From Pseudomonas sp. RIT623 (GTDB lineage: Bacteria > Pseudomonadota > Gammaproteobacteria > Pseudomonadales > Pseudomonadaceae), in assembly GCF_004519305.1 (NCBI RefSeq), contig NZ_SOZA01000001.1, positions 1-64,000 of the forward strand: 64,000 nucleotides of DNA, in the 5' to 3' direction. Below the pieces are notes generated by a model. That model saw only the letters and a program-made list of their open reading frames with translations, did no database searches and had not been told where the DNA came from. Both the position numbers and the translations under genes were made by a program. Numbering within the stretch: the first letter of the stretch is position 1; every line of letters begins with the position of its first letter. This document shows positions 29,662-39,057 of the stretch, one piece after another.

Positions 29662-31041
29662 ATGCACAAAGAAACCGAACTCAAACTCCGCGCCAGCCGC
29701 GAGACCCTTGCCGCCCTGCGCGAGCACCCTCTGCTGAAGAAGCGCAACAAGTCCGGCTGGCAGACCCGCGAACTGCTCAACCAGTACTTCGACACCCCGG
29801 CGCGCGACCTGTCCGCCGCCCGAGTCGCCCTGCGCCTGCGCCGTGACGGCGAGGTCATCATCCAGACCCTCAAGTGCCGTGGCCAGAGCGTGGCGGGCCT
29901 GTCCGAGCGCAACGAATTCGAATGGCAGCTGGACAAGGTCAAGCTGGACCTGAAGAAGCTCGACGACAGCTGCTGGCCTGAACAACTGGCCGAGCTCGAC
30001 AAGAAGACCATCAAGCCACTGTTCACCACCGACTTCACCCGCGAGTACGCCGAGATCGCCTGGGGCCGCGGCAAGGCCAAGGTGGTGATCGAGGCTGCCA
30101 TCGACCAGGGCTTCGTCGTTGCCGGCAAGCGCAAGGAAGCCATCTGCGAGCTGGAGCTCGAACTGCGCGAGGGCGCCCCGGAGGCGCTGCTGGAACTGGC
30201 CGCCGAACTGTCGGCGAGCCTGGCGCTGATGCCCTGCGACATCAGCAAGGCCGAGCGCGGCTACCGCCTGCTCGAACCGGACAGCTACGAACTGGGCCTG
30301 CCGGCCACCGAGCTGGACGCCGAAATGCCGCTGGACGATGCCTACGCCGCCCTTGCCTGGCAACTGCTGGGCAGCAGCCAGCGCCTGGCCGAGCAGTATC
30401 GCCACAACGGCCACTGGCGCTTGCTGCAGGACTGGGTGAGCTGCCTGGCCGAACTGCGCGCGCTCACCGCCAGCCTGGGCCAGGCCGCGCCGCGCCCGAC
30501 CACCCGCGCGCTGCGCAGCAGCCTAGACGCGCTGCTGGAAGACTGGCGCCCCCTGGTGCTGGCCGGCAACGATGACGAAGACATCCGCCGCGCCGCACCC
30601 GAGCAGTTCGCCGAGGAGCTCGAAGACGTGCGCTGGGGCCAGTTTTCGCTGGAGACCGCACGCTGGCTCAATGCCCGGGCCTGGACCGTGGAGCGCAAGG
30701 GCCGCGGCGAACGCCAGGGCAAGGCACAGCTGGCCAGTTGGCTGCAACATCAGCTCGGCGAGGAAGCCCGCGCGCTGAAGCTGCCCCTGTACGTGCAGCG
30801 GCCCGAGGACCTGGCCGAGCAGTTGCCACGCATCGAAGGCATCCAGGCCTGGCTGCACCACGCCCGCCAGGTGCTCGAACTGCCGCAGCTGGACCGCCTG
30901 TACGGTGAGCTGAACAAGCTGCACCAGTTGGCCGAACAGCCGCTGGGCGAAGAGGACAAGAGCGAGCTACTGGAAGCCCGCATCGAGCAGGCCCGCGCCG
31001 TCGAGCAGAACCGCGCCTGGAAGCTGCTGCTCAAGGCCTGA
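29662..31041 (+). CDS. Inorganic triphosphatase, CYTH-CHAD protein (YgiF-like)
   Basis: A 459-residue protein with an N-terminal CYTH domain (about 1-200), whose opening ETELKL is the diagnostic E-x-E-x-K motif. The C-terminal half (about 225-450) is a helical CHAD domain rich in His, Arg and Lys, which binds polyphosphate. The E. coli relative YgiF hydrolyses inorganic triphosphate. It is monocistronic, divergent from argE, and followed by REP elements. The function is assigned from family membership. Confidence 0.88.
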   Translation: MHKETELKLRASRETLAALREHPLLKKRNKSGWQTRELLNQYFDTPARDLSAARVALRLRRDGEVIIQTLKCRGQSVAGLSERNEFEWQLDKVKLDLKKLDDSCWPEQLAELDKKTIKPLFTTDFTREYAEIAWGRGKAKVVIEAAIDQGFVVAGKRKEAICELELELREGAPEALLELAAELSASLALMPCDISKAERGYRLLEPDSYELGLPATELDAEMPLDDAYAALAWQLLGSSQRLAEQYRHNGHWRLLQDWVSCLAELRALTASLGQAAPRPTTRALRSSLDALLEDWRPLVLAGNDDEDIRRAAPEQFAEELEDVRWGQFSLETARWLNARAWTVERKGRGERQGKAQLASWLQHQLGEEARALKLPLYVQRPEDLAEQLPRIEGIQAWLHHARQVLELPQLDRLYGELNKLHQLAEQPLGEEDKSELLEARIEQARAVEQNRAWKLLLKA

Positions 31042-31056
31042 TAGCCAATCCTGCCG

Positions 31057-31180
31057 CCGTAGGAGCCAGCCTTGCTGGCGAACCAGGCGCCGCGGTGGAT
31101 GGCGCCGGCAAGGCCGGCTCCTACGGTGTGATTGCGCGCAATCCTGTCCCCGTAGGAGCCAGCTTGCTGGCGAACCAGAC
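31057..31180. repeat. REP cluster: one inverted pair plus a third unit
   Basis: CCGTAGGAGCCAGCCTTGCT at 31057 pairs with GGCAAGGCCGGCTCCTACGG ending 31126. A third unit, CCGTAGGAGCCAGCTTGCTG at 31150, repeats the first in the same direction and stops just before the end of the Lrp-family gene. It belongs to the GCCAGC(C)TTGCTGGCG subfamily. Confidence 0.82.
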
Positions 31181-31187
31181 GCCGAGC

Positions 31188-31658
31188 TCAGCGTCCCAAC
31201 GGCAGGCTGGTGGTGCTCTTGATCTCTGACAGCGCCACGATCGAGTTCACCTCCTGGATCCCCGGCACGTTCGATAGCTTTTCGAAGAAAAACCGCTCAT
31301 ATGCCTCGATATCCGAGGTCACGATGCGCAGTAGAAAGTCCACCGCGCCCATCAGCACATAGCACTCCAGCACCTCAGGGAAGCCGCGAATCGCCTCGGT
31401 AAACTCGGCGAAGTTCGAACGCCCGTGGGCATTGAGTTTCACCTCGGCGAAGATCTGCGTGTTCAGCCCGACCTTCTTGCGATCCAGCAAGGTCACCTGC
31501 CCACGAATCACCCCCTCCTCCCTCAGGCGTTGAATACGCCGCCAGCAGGGTGACTGCGACAGGCCCACACGCTCGGCGATCTGCGCGCTGGATAACGAGG
31601 CGTCTTCCTGCAGCAATTCCAGAATACGCCGATCATAAGCGTCCAATTCGCCAAGCAT
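31188..31658 (-). CDS. Lrp/AsnC-family transcriptional regulator
   Basis: A 156-residue regulator. The N-terminal winged-helix AsnC-type domain (residues 1-60) reads LDAYDRRILELLQEDASLS then AERVGLSQSPCWRRIQRL. The C-terminal RAM/ACT-like effector domain (about 68-145) contains VLECYVLMGAVDFLLRIV. The start at 31658 (MLGELDAYD) is the family start, although the frame stays open far upstream. It is divergent from a small ACT-like protein gene, with overlapping palindromes in the control region. The effector is probably an amino acid; the identity is unknown. Confidence 0.9.
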   Translation of the reverse strand: MLGELDAYDRRILELLQEDASLSSAQIAERVGLSQSPCWRRIQRLREEGVIRGQVTLLDRKKVGLNTQIFAEVKLNAHGRSNFAEFTEAIRGFPEVLECYVLMGAVDFLLRIVTSDIEAYERFFFEKLSNVPGIQEVNSIVALSEIKSTTSLPLGR

Positions 31659-31704
31659 GATCAATTCTCCAAAATAAATTTTGGCGAATAAAACTATTCG
31701 CCAA
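31646..31704. promoter_or_regulatory. Overlapping palindromes at the Lrp-family gene, likely operator
   Basis: A perfect 24-base palindrome TTGGCGAATA-AAAC-TATTCGCCAA lies at 31681-31704. It overlaps a second perfect one, CCAAAAT-AA-ATTTTGG, at 31669-31684. The half-site ATTCGCCAA recurs at 31646-31654 inside the first codons of the gene. Such arrays fit autoregulation by an Lrp/AsnC octamer and control of the divergent gene. Confidence 0.6.
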
Positions 31705-31784
31705 GTCACGAAATTAGCTAAATCATAGCGAAGAAATGCCCCGCCTGAACTGCAAGAATTTCTCCACTTCCGCGGAGACCCAGC

Positions 31785-32111
31785 ATGAACGCACTCGAAC
31801 GGCCCCTCACCTCGCCCCGCCTCGACGCCTGGGCCGCCACCACAGTCCACTGCACCGTGCATTACCGCCTGCATGCCGATGCCGAACCGGACAGCCTGTG
31901 CCGTGTGCTCAACCTGTTCGCCTTGCAGTTCCTTACCCCGCACAGCGTCAACGTCAGCCAATGCGACGACCTGCTGGACGTGGCCATCGGCGTCGGCGGC
32001 CTGAGCTGGCACCGCGCCGAAGTGATCGCCCAGAAACTGCGCAACCTGGTCTGTGTCAGCGAAGTGTGCCTGGCGAACCTGCCGCAGCTGTCGGAGGTTG
32101 CTCACCGCTGA
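31785..32111 (+). CDS. Small protein, probable ACT-like domain
   Basis: A 108-residue protein. After a 16-residue lead, residues 20-103 alternate strand and helix in the order expected for one ACT domain: TVHCTVHYRLHADAEPDSLC (strand, helix), FALQFLTPHSVNVSQCDD, LLDVAIGVGGLSWHRAEVIA and LRNLVCVSEVCLAN. It has no signal peptide. Its gene is divergent from the Lrp-family regulator and 97 bases upstream of the orphan ATPase gene. The fold assignment is by pattern only. A free-standing ACT domain might sense an amino acid or partner an enzyme. Confidence 0.65.
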   Translation: MNALERPLTSPRLDAWAATTVHCTVHYRLHADAEPDSLCRVLNLFALQFLTPHSVNVSQCDDLLDVAIGVGGLSWHRAEVIAQKLRNLVCVSEVCLANLPQLSEVAHR

Positions 32112-32208
32112 AGGTGGCGCGCAACGTCCAGAAACCCTTTGCCCCGGCCTCCGCCGCGCTGTCCAGCTAGCCTTGCCCAAGCCTTCGCACTCCGGCAAGG
32201 ACACCCCC

Positions 32209-33891
32209 ATGCTCGCCAACGATAACCATTTCCTCGATCTCAACCGCCTGCTGGACGCCTTGCTGGCACAGCAACGGATCACCCCCGCTACGGCCCTGGC
32301 GGTACTGGAACGCGCCGAGGCCCAGCCTGGCGACCACCCCCTGGAACTGATCGCCGACCTCGCCCCGCCAGACCCGCGACACCCAACCCGGCCATTGGAA
32401 CTGGACACCCTATGCCGCTGGCTGGCCGAACAGGTTGGCCAGCCCTTTGTGCTGATCGACCCCTTGCAGGTCGACCTGGTACGGGTCGCCGGGCTGATGC
32501 CTGCCGCCTTTGCCCAGCGCCACGGCATCCTCGCCGTGGCCGTGGACGAACACAGCATCACGGTGGCCAGCGCCCAGCCTTATCAACGCGAATGGGAAAC
32601 GGACCTGCGCCGCAGCCTGGGCAAAACCGTACGCCGGGTCCTGGCCAGCCCGCGGCAGATTCGCCAGCTACGTCCAACCTTCCTCGGCCTGGCCCAGTCG
32701 GTGCGCGGCGCGGGCCTTGCCCCGTCGCCGCGCCTGGGCGAACTGGAGCACCTGCTCGAACTGGGCAGCAAGCAGCCGCAGGCCAGCGCCGACGACGCCC
32801 ATATCGTGCACATCGTCGACTGGATGCTGCAGTACGCCATCGAACAGCGCGCCAGCGATATCCACCTGGAGCCCCGCCGCGAACAGGGCCATCTGCGCTT
32901 GCGTATCGACGGCCTGCTGCATGCGGTGTACGCGTTCCCAGCCGGTGTCAGCCTGGCGATGGTCAGCCGCCTGAAGCATCTGGGGCGGATGAACGTCGCC
33001 GAGAAACGCCGGCCGCAGGATGGCCGCCTGAAAACCCGCCTGCCCAGTGGGTCCGAGGTGGAGTTGCGCCTGTCCACCCTGCCCACGCCGTTCGGCGAGA
33101 AGCTGGTGCTGCGCCTGTCCGATCCCCAGCAACTGCACGTCAGCCTCGAAGCCCTCGGCCTGGAGGGCCCTATACTGGCGCAGTGGCTGGCCCTGCTGCG
33201 GCAACGCCAGGGCATCCTGCTGGTGACTGGCCCAACCGGCTCGGGCAAGACCAGCACCCTCTATGCCAGCCTCCGGTACCTGGCCACACCCCAGGTCAAT
33301 CTGTGCAGCATCGAAGACCCGATCGAGCGTCTTGAGCCGCTGATCAACCAGTTGCAGGTTCAGCCCAGCCTGGAACTGGATTTCGCCAGCGGTGCCCGCG
33401 CCCTGCTGCGCCAGGACCCGGACATCATCATGATCGGTGAAATCCGCGACCGGGAAACCGCCCAGGTGGCCGTGCAGGCGGCGCTCACCGGGCACCTGGT
33501 GCTCTCGACCCTGCACACCCAGGATGCCTGCGGCGCGATCACCCGCCTGCTGGAGCTTGGCGTGGCCGACTACCTGGTCAAGGCCACCCTGCTCGGGGTC
33601 ATGGCCCAGCGCCTGGTGCGCACTTTGTGCCCTCTTTGCCACAACCCTGGCCAGCACGGCGAGCAGCCCTGCCCTCGATGCCGGGGCACCGGCTTCCATG
33701 GCCGTACCGGGCTGTTCGAGCTGCTTGAGGTCAGTACCGCGCTACGTGAGCGGATCACCCCGGCCTGCGACCTTGCCGGCCTGCGGCAACAGGCCGAGCT
33801 AGACGGCCTGCTAGATCTGCGACGGCATGGTCGAGAGCGGGTCGCCCAGGGCAGGACCTGCCTGGAGGAGGTCTTGCGCGTCTGTGGATAA
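32209..33891 (+). CDS. GspE/PilB-family secretion ATPase, orphan
   Basis: A 560-residue hexameric-type ATPase of type II secretion/type IV pilus assembly. The N-terminal domain covers about 1-150. The core has Walker A GPTGSGKTST (about residue 344), the Asp box LCSIEDPIERL, Walker B IIMIGEIRDRETAQVAVQA and the His box HLVLSTLHTQDA. A zinc-type cluster CPLCHN ... CPRCRG lies near the end, as in GspE. The start at 32209 (MLANDNHFLDLNRL) is chosen because the open frame before it overlaps the previous gene. No gspF, gspG or other secretion gene is adjacent, so it is an orphan that may serve a system encoded elsewhere. Confidence 0.88.
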   Translation: MLANDNHFLDLNRLLDALLAQQRITPATALAVLERAEAQPGDHPLELIADLAPPDPRHPTRPLELDTLCRWLAEQVGQPFVLIDPLQVDLVRVAGLMPAAFAQRHGILAVAVDEHSITVASAQPYQREWETDLRRSLGKTVRRVLASPRQIRQLRPTFLGLAQSVRGAGLAPSPRLGELEHLLELGSKQPQASADDAHIVHIVDWMLQYAIEQRASDIHLEPRREQGHLRLRIDGLLHAVYAFPAGVSLAMVSRLKHLGRMNVAEKRRPQDGRLKTRLPSGSEVELRLSTLPTPFGEKLVLRLSDPQQLHVSLEALGLEGPILAQWLALLRQRQGILLVTGPTGSGKTSTLYASLRYLATPQVNLCSIEDPIERLEPLINQLQVQPSLELDFASGARALLRQDPDIIMIGEIRDRETAQVAVQAALTGHLVLSTLHTQDACGAITRLLELGVADYLVKATLLGVMAQRLVRTLCPLCHNPGQHGEQPCPRCRGTGFHGRTGLFELLEVSTALRERITPACDLAGLRQQAELDGLLDLRRHGRERVAQGRTCLEEVLRVCG

Positions 33892-33983
33892 GTAACAAAT
33901 CCCCTTTATGGGCGGGAACTTGCGGCCAACGCAGACGATCAAAGCAGCATCTCAACCGCCCTCATCCACCGAGGTGATTCATC

Positions 33984-34298
33984 ATGCGTTTCAAAACAGC
34001 CATCGCAGCCACCGTCCTGTTCTCGCTGCCCATTGGCTGCGCCATGGCCGACACGTTCTGGCGCAACATCATCTCCTCCGGCGCCACCACTGCCTCGACC
34101 TACCTGACCTTCAAGGACCACAAGCTGATCGTCGCCGCCCAGGACGATGCCGGCAGCTTCGTCGCCAGTGACGGCGCCATTCGCGGGCCGTTCCTGGAAG
34201 CCGCGATCCGCCAGGTACGCACCGATAACCCGGGCGTCCAGGCCAGCGACATGGAACTGGCCAACGCCATCCTGGCCAAGAACGCCGTGGCCGAGTAA
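33984..34298 (+). CDS. DUF2388 family exported protein
   Basis: A 104-residue protein with a signal peptide (MRFKTAIAATVLFSLPIGCA then MA). The short conserved domain is SSGATTASTYLTFKDHKLIV then AAQDDAGSFVASDG, followed by RGPFLEAAIRQVR and LANAILAKN. This matches DUF2388, a family found mainly in Pseudomonas, of unknown function and often in several copies per genome. The gene lies 92 bases after the orphan ATPase gene. A periplasmic location is inferred. Confidence 0.82.
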   Translation: MRFKTAIAATVLFSLPIGCAMADTFWRNIISSGATTASTYLTFKDHKLIVAAQDDAGSFVASDGAIRGPFLEAAIRQVRTDNPGVQASDMELANAILAKNAVAE

Positions 34299-34316
34299 TC
34301 CCTCGAAACAAACACC

Positions 34317-34375
34317 CCCTGCAGCAGCGGCCTTGCGTCGTGAAAGGGCCGCAAAGCGGCCCCTACAGGGGATGG
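34317..34375. repeat. Single REP element between DUF2388 gene and gcvP
   Basis: CAGCAGCGGCCTTGCGTCGT with the stem GGGCCGCAAAGCGGCCC and a closing CCCTACAGGGG. It is a lone, partly diverged unit between convergent genes. Confidence 0.7.
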
Positions 34376-34383
34376 TTCCCCTC

Positions 34384-37257
34384 TCAGCGATATGCCTCCA
34401 CCGGCACGCACGCACAGAACAGATTCCTGTCCCCATACACGTTGTCGACCCGGTTCACCGCCGGCCAGTACTTGTGCTGGCGCGCGTGAGCGCTGGGGGC
34501 GATGCCCTGCTCGAGCGCATAGGGCCTGTTCCACGGCGCCAGCACGTCGGCCAGGGTGTGCGGCGCATGCTTGAGCGGATTGTCCTCGGCCGGCCAGTTG
34601 CCCTCCTGCACTTCGGCGATTTCCGCGCGGATCGCCAGCATCGCCTCGACGAAACGGTCCAGCTCGGCCTTCGACTCGCTTTCGGTGGGCTCGACCATCA
34701 GCGTGCCCGGTACCGGGAACGACATGGTCGGGGCATGGAAACCGTAGTCCATCAGACGCTTGGCCACGTCTTCCTCGCTGATGCCGGTGACCGCCTTGAG
34801 CGGGCGCAGGTCGAGGATGCATTCATGGGCCACGCGCTGGTTGCGCCCGCGATAGAGCACCGGGAAGGCGTCGCGCAGCTGGCTGGCCAGGTAGTTGGCC
34901 GAGAGAATCGCCACCTCGCTGGCATCGGCCAACTGCGGCCCCATCATGGCGATGTACATCCAGCTGATCGGCAGGATGCTCGCGCTGCCCCAGGGCGCGG
35001 CGCTGACCGCGCTGATGTTCGGATCGAGCCCCGGCACCGGCACCACCGGATGGCTGGCGACGAACGGCTTGAGGTGGGCGCGGATACCGATCGGCCCCAT
35101 GCCCGGGCCACCGCCACCATGGGGGATGCAGAAGGTCTTGTGCAGGTTCATGTGCGACACGTCGGCGCCGATATCCGCCGGCCGCGCCAGGCCCACCTGG
35201 GCATTGAGGTTGGCGCCATCCATGTACACCTGGCCGCCATGCTGGTGCACCACCTCGCAGATCTCGCGAATGCCTTCCTCGTACACCCCGTGGGTCGAGG
35301 GGTAGGTGACCATCAGGCACGATAGTCGCTCGCCAGCCTCGCGCGCCTTGGCCTTGAGGTCTTCGAGATCGACGTTGCCCGCCTCGTCGCACTCGACGAT
35401 CACCACGTCCATGCCAGCCATCTGCGCCGAGGCCGGGTTGGTGCCGTGGGCCGACGACGGGATCAGGCAGATCGTGCGCCCGGGCTGATGGCGGCTGCGG
35501 TGATAGCGGGTGATCGCCATCAACCCGGCGTATTCGCCCTGGGCACCGGAGTTGGGCTGCATGCAGATGGCGTCGAAGCCGGTAATGGCGCACAACCAGG
35601 TTTCCAGCTCGTCGATCATCGCCTTGTAGCCCTCTACCTGCGCTGCCGGGGCGAATGGGTGGGGCTGGGCGAACTCGGGCCAGGTGATGGGGATCATCTC
35701 GCTGCTGGCATTGAGTTTCATGGTGCACGAGCCCAGTGGAATCATCGACTGGTTGAGCGCCAGGTCCTTGTTCTCCAGTTGCTTGAGGTAGCGCAGCATC
35801 TCGGTTTCGCTGTGGTGCAGGTTGAACACCGGGTGCTGCAGGATCGGTGTGCGCCGCACCAGCGCGCCGGGGATGCCTTCGGGCAGGGCCTGCTGGTCGA
35901 GGGCGGCAATGTCCAGGCCGTGGTCGACGCCAAGGAAGATATCGAACAGCTTCAGCACCGTGGCTTCGTCGCAGGTCTCGTCCAGGCTCAGCCCCAGGTG
36001 CCCGCGCCCGAGAATGCGCAGGTTGATGCGGGCGTCCTCGGCGCTTTCGATGATCGCCGCCTGGGTGCCGCCGACGTCCAGGGTCAGGGTGTCGAAGAAG
36101 TGCTGGTTGAGGCGCTTGATGCCTTTGGCTTCGAGGCCGGCGGCGAGGATGAACGTCAGCCGATGCACGCGCTGGGCGATGCGCTGCAAGCCCTCAGGCC
36201 CGTGGTAGACGGCGTAGAAGCCGGCGATGTTGGCCAGCAGCACCTGGGCCGTGCAGATGTTGGAGTTGGCCTTCTCGCGACGAATGTGCTGCTCGCGGGT
36301 TTGTAGGGCCATGCGCAGCGCGGTGTTGCCGCGGGCATCGCGTGATACGCCGATGATGCGCCCGGGCATCGCCCGCTTGTAGTCGTCGCGGCAGGCGAAG
36401 TAGGCCGCGTGCGGCCCGCCATAGCCCATGGGCACACCGAAGCGCTGGGTCGAGCCAAGCACCACGTCGGCACCCAACTCGCCGGGCGGGGTCAGCAGCA
36501 CCAGGCTGAGGATGTCGGCAGCCACGCAGGCCAGGGCCTGCTGGGCGTGCAGTTGTTCGATCAACGGGCGCAGGTCGCGCACCTCGCCATGGGTGTCCGG
36601 ATATTGCAGCAAGGCACCGAATACCGAGTGTTTGGCAAGGTTATCCACAGTGTCGACGATCAACTCGAAGCCGAACCCTTCGGCGCGGGTCTTGAGCACC
36701 GACAGCGTTTGTGGATGGCAATGCTCGTCGGCGAAGAAGGCGTTGCTCTTGTTGCGCGCCACCCGCTTGGCCAGGGCCATGGCCTCGGCGGCGGCGGTGG
36801 CTTCGTCGAGCAGCGAGGCATTGGCCAGGGCCAGGCCGGTGAGGTCGATGACCATCTGCTGGAAGTTCAGCAACGCCTCCAGCCGGCCTTGGGCGATCTC
36901 CGGCTGGTAGGGCGTGTAGGCGGTGTACCAGCCAGGGTTCTCCAGCACGTTGCGCAGGATGACCGTGGGCGTGACGGTGGCGTGGTAGCCCATGCCGATC
37001 AGGCTGGTCCACAGCTGGTTCTGCGCGGCGTAGCCGGCCAGCTTGGCCAGCGCGGCTTGTTCGTCCAGGGCCGGCGGCAGGTCGAGTGGGCGATTGAAAC
37101 GGATGCCCGGTGGCACCGTCTGCTCGATCAGTTCGTTGCGGCTGGCGACGCCGAGGGCTTCGAGCATGGCCTGCTGCTCCTGGGCATCGGGCCCCAGGTG
37201 ACGACGCAGGAAGGCGTTGGGTTCATGCAGCTGACGCAGGGATGGCGACTGGGACAT
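34384..37257 (-). CDS. gcvP: Glycine dehydrogenase (decarboxylating) GcvP
   Basis: A 957-residue P-protein of the glycine cleavage system. It decarboxylates glycine with pyridoxal phosphate and passes the aminomethyl group to the lipoyl arm of GcvH. It is a fused two-domain enzyme of normal length; the PLP-lysine lies in [19 protein letters not shown] (about residue 705) and EYAGLMAI precedes it. The N-terminal half contains FIGMGYHxT-like [18 protein letters not shown]. It is downstream of gcvH on the same strand, separated by 160 bases with a REP pair. Confidence 0.97.
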   Translation of the reverse strand: MSQSPSLRQLHEPNAFLRRHLGPDAQEQQAMLEALGVASRNELIEQTVPPGIRFNRPLDLPPALDEQAALAKLAGYAAQNQLWTSLIGMGYHATVTPTVILRNVLENPGWYTAYTPYQPEIAQGRLEALLNFQQMVIDLTGLALANASLLDEATAAAEAMALAKRVARNKSNAFFADEHCHPQTLSVLKTRAEGFGFELIVDTVDNLAKHSVFGALLQYPDTHGEVRDLRPLIEQLHAQQALACVAADILSLVLLTPPGELGADVVLGSTQRFGVPMGYGGPHAAYFACRDDYKRAMPGRIIGVSRDARGNTALRMALQTREQHIRREKANSNICTAQVLLANIAGFYAVYHGPEGLQRIAQRVHRLTFILAAGLEAKGIKRLNQHFFDTLTLDVGGTQAAIIESAEDARINLRILGRGHLGLSLDETCDEATVLKLFDIFLGVDHGLDIAALDQQALPEGIPGALVRRTPILQHPVFNLHHSETEMLRYLKQLENKDLALNQSMIPLGSCTMKLNASSEMIPITWPEFAQPHPFAPAAQVEGYKAMIDELETWLCAITGFDAICMQPNSGAQGEYAGLMAITRYHRSRHQPGRTICLIPSSAHGTNPASAQMAGMDVVIVECDEAGNVDLEDLKAKAREAGERLSCLMVTYPSTHGVYEEGIREICEVVHQHGGQVYMDGANLNAQVGLARPADIGADVSHMNLHKTFCIPHGGGGPGMGPIGIRAHLKPFVASHPVVPVPGLDPNISAVSAAPWGSASILPISWMYIAMMGPQLADASEVAILSANYLASQLRDAFPVLYRGRNQRVAHECILDLRPLKAVTGISEEDVAKRLMDYGFHAPTMSFPVPGTLMVEPTESESKAELDRFVEAMLAIRAEIAEVQEGNWPAEDNPLKHAPHTLADVLAPWNRPYALEQGIAPSAHARQHKYWPAVNRVDNVYGDRNLFCACVPVEAYR

Positions 37258-37349
37258 GGCGATCTTCTCTTCCTGGACCAGTTCTCATGGAGACTTACAA
37301 GTCTAGGAAGGGATCGCCGATATTGCGGGGAAAAGTTGCGCAGGGCGCT

Positions 37350-37412
37350 GTTCGCCAGCAAGGCTGGCTCCTACAAGGATATCGCCGGTAGGAGCCAGCC
37401 TTGCTGGCGAAT
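37350..37412. repeat. REP pair between gcvH and gcvP
   Basis: TTCGCCAGCAAGGCTGGCTC at about 37351 mirrors GAGCCAGCCTTGCTGGCGAA at about 37392-37411. The result is an almost perfect long palindrome within the gcv operon. Confidence 0.85.
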
Positions 37413-37417
37413 CAAGG

Positions 37418-37801
37418 TCACTCGCCGATGGCGGCTTTGTAACCAGCCGCATCCAGCAGCTTGTCCAGTTCGGACTTGTCGCTTGGCTTGAGCTTGAAGA
37501 TCCAGGACTCGTAAGGCTCGGAGTTCAGAAGCTCCGGCGCATCGCTGAGCTCTTCGTTGACCGCGATCACCTCACCACCCACGGGGGCATAGATGTCCGA
37601 AGCGGCCTTCACCGACTCCACCACGCCGGCAGCGTCGCCCGCCGCGAACACCTTGCCGACTTCGGCCAGCTCGACGAACACCACGTCACCCAGCGCTTCC
37701 TGGGCATGGTCGCTGATGCCCACGGTCACCGTGCCGTCGGCTTCCAGGCGAGCCCACTCGTGGCTTTCGGCAAAACGCAGGTCGGCGGGGATTTGGCTCA
37801 T
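37418..37801 (-). CDS. gcvH: Glycine cleavage system H protein GcvH
   Basis: A 127-residue lipoyl carrier protein that shuttles the aminomethyl group between P, T and L proteins. The lipoylated lysine is K65 in [15 protein letters not shown]. The length is typical. It lies 49 bases after gcvT and shares its strand; gcvP follows. Confidence 0.97.
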   Translation of the reverse strand: MSQIPADLRFAESHEWARLEADGTVTVGISDHAQEALGDVVFVELAEVGKVFAAGDAAGVVESVKAASDIYAPVGGEVIAVNEELSDAPELLNSEPYESWIFKLKPSDKSELDKLLDAAGYKAAIGE

Positions 37802-37850
37802 AGTCTTGTATTCCTCGTAATGGGTCAGCGGTCGGCCCGCCGTTAAGTGT

Positions 37851-38933
37851 TCAGATCAGGATCTTGCCATGGCGCACGAAGGTCGGCTGGACCACCCGCA
37901 CCGGGTACCACTTGCCGCGGATCTCCACCTCGGCGCGGTCGCCGGTGGCCATCGGCACGCGCGCCAGGGCAATGGATTTGCTCAGCGTAGGCGAGAAACT
38001 ACCACTGGTGATCTCCCCTTCGCCAATCCCGGATACACGGACCACCTGGTGGGCGCGCAATACACCGCGCTCCTCGAGCACCAGGCCAACCAGTTTTTCC
38101 TTCACGCCCTGCTCGATTTCCGCCAGCAGCCCGGCACGCCCGATGAATTCTCGGGCCGCCGGTTCCCAGGCGACGCTCCAGCCCAGGTTGGAGGTCAGCG
38201 GGGTGTGGGCTTCGTCGATGTCCTGGCCGTACAGGTTCATGCCGGCTTCCAGGCGCAGGGTGTCACGGGCGCCCAGGCCGCTCGGGGCGATGCCGGCGCC
38301 GACCAGATCGTTGTAGAACGCCGGGGCTTGCTCGGCAGGGAGCATGATTTCCAGGCCGTCTTCACCGGTATAGCCGGTACGGGCAATGAACCAGTCACCT
38401 TCGGCCAGCCCTTCGAACGGGCGCAGCTCGCGGATCAGCGCGGCCCGCGAGGCGCTGAGCAGAGCTGCGACCTTTTCTCGGGCATGCGGCCCCTGGATGG
38501 CGAGAATGGCCAGCTCAGGCCGCGCCTTGAAGCTCACCTTGAAGCCTTCGCTGCGGGTCTGCAACCAGGCCAGCACTTTGTCGCGAGTGGCGGCGTTGGC
38601 CACCAGGCGGTAGCCATCCTCGGTGCGGTAGGCGATCAGGTCGTCGATGACCCCGCCCTGGTCGTTGAGCAGCGGGCTGTAGAGGGCCTTGCCGGGGCTT
38701 TCCAGACGCGTCACGTCATTGGCCAGCAGGTGTTGCAGCCAGGGCGTGGCGGCGCAGCCGTCGATGTCGACGACGGTCATGTGGGAAACATCGAACACCC
38801 CGCAGTCACTGCGCACCTGGTGGTGCTCCTCGACTTGCGAGCCGTAGTGCAGGGGCATGTCCCATCCGCCGAAATCGACCGTCTTGGCGCCAAGCGCCAG
38901 GTGCAGGTCATACAGAGGCGTACGCTGTCCCAT
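37851..38933 (-). CDS. gcvT: Aminomethyltransferase GcvT
   Basis: A 360-residue T-protein that transfers the C1 unit of glycine from GcvH to tetrahydrofolate. It has the N-terminal [20 protein letters not shown], the catalytic-region Asp in [30 protein letters not shown], and [18 protein letters not shown]. The start at 38933 ([10 protein letters not shown]) is the family start. It is the first gene of gcvT-gcvH-gcvP. I looked for a glycine riboswitch in the 124 bases upstream and saw none. Confidence 0.96.
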   Translation of the reverse strand: MGQRTPLYDLHLALGAKTVDFGGWDMPLHYGSQVEEHHQVRSDCGVFDVSHMTVVDIDGCAATPWLQHLLANDVTRLESPGKALYSPLLNDQGGVIDDLIAYRTEDGYRLVANAATRDKVLAWLQTRSEGFKVSFKARPELAILAIQGPHAREKVAALLSASRAALIRELRPFEGLAEGDWFIARTGYTGEDGLEIMLPAEQAPAFYNDLVGAGIAPSGLGARDTLRLEAGMNLYGQDIDEAHTPLTSNLGWSVAWEPAAREFIGRAGLLAEIEQGVKEKLVGLVLEERGVLRAHQVVRVSGIGEGEITSGSFSPTLSKSIALARVPMATGDRAEVEIRGKWYPVRVVQPTFVRHGKILI

Positions 38934-39057
38934 GGGTTTCTCCTTCCGGGCGTGGCGAGGCGGCGACGGTCGGCGATGTTCAAGCATCACCTGTTCTTGT
39001 AGGACCCGTCGCTGCGAATGCCGCGCATTGTAGCCGCAAGGGCGCCGCGTGGCACCC

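Noticed and set aside
31659..32561. Extension of the Lrp-family gene by about 300 codons at its 5' end
   Set aside because: The frame is open, but the extension runs through the AT-rich control region and antisense to two plus-strand genes; the standard Lrp start lies at 31658.
38934..39057. Glycine riboswitch ahead of gcvT
   Set aside because: The 124-base gap lacks the conserved glycine aptamer core and is too short for a tandem riboswitch.
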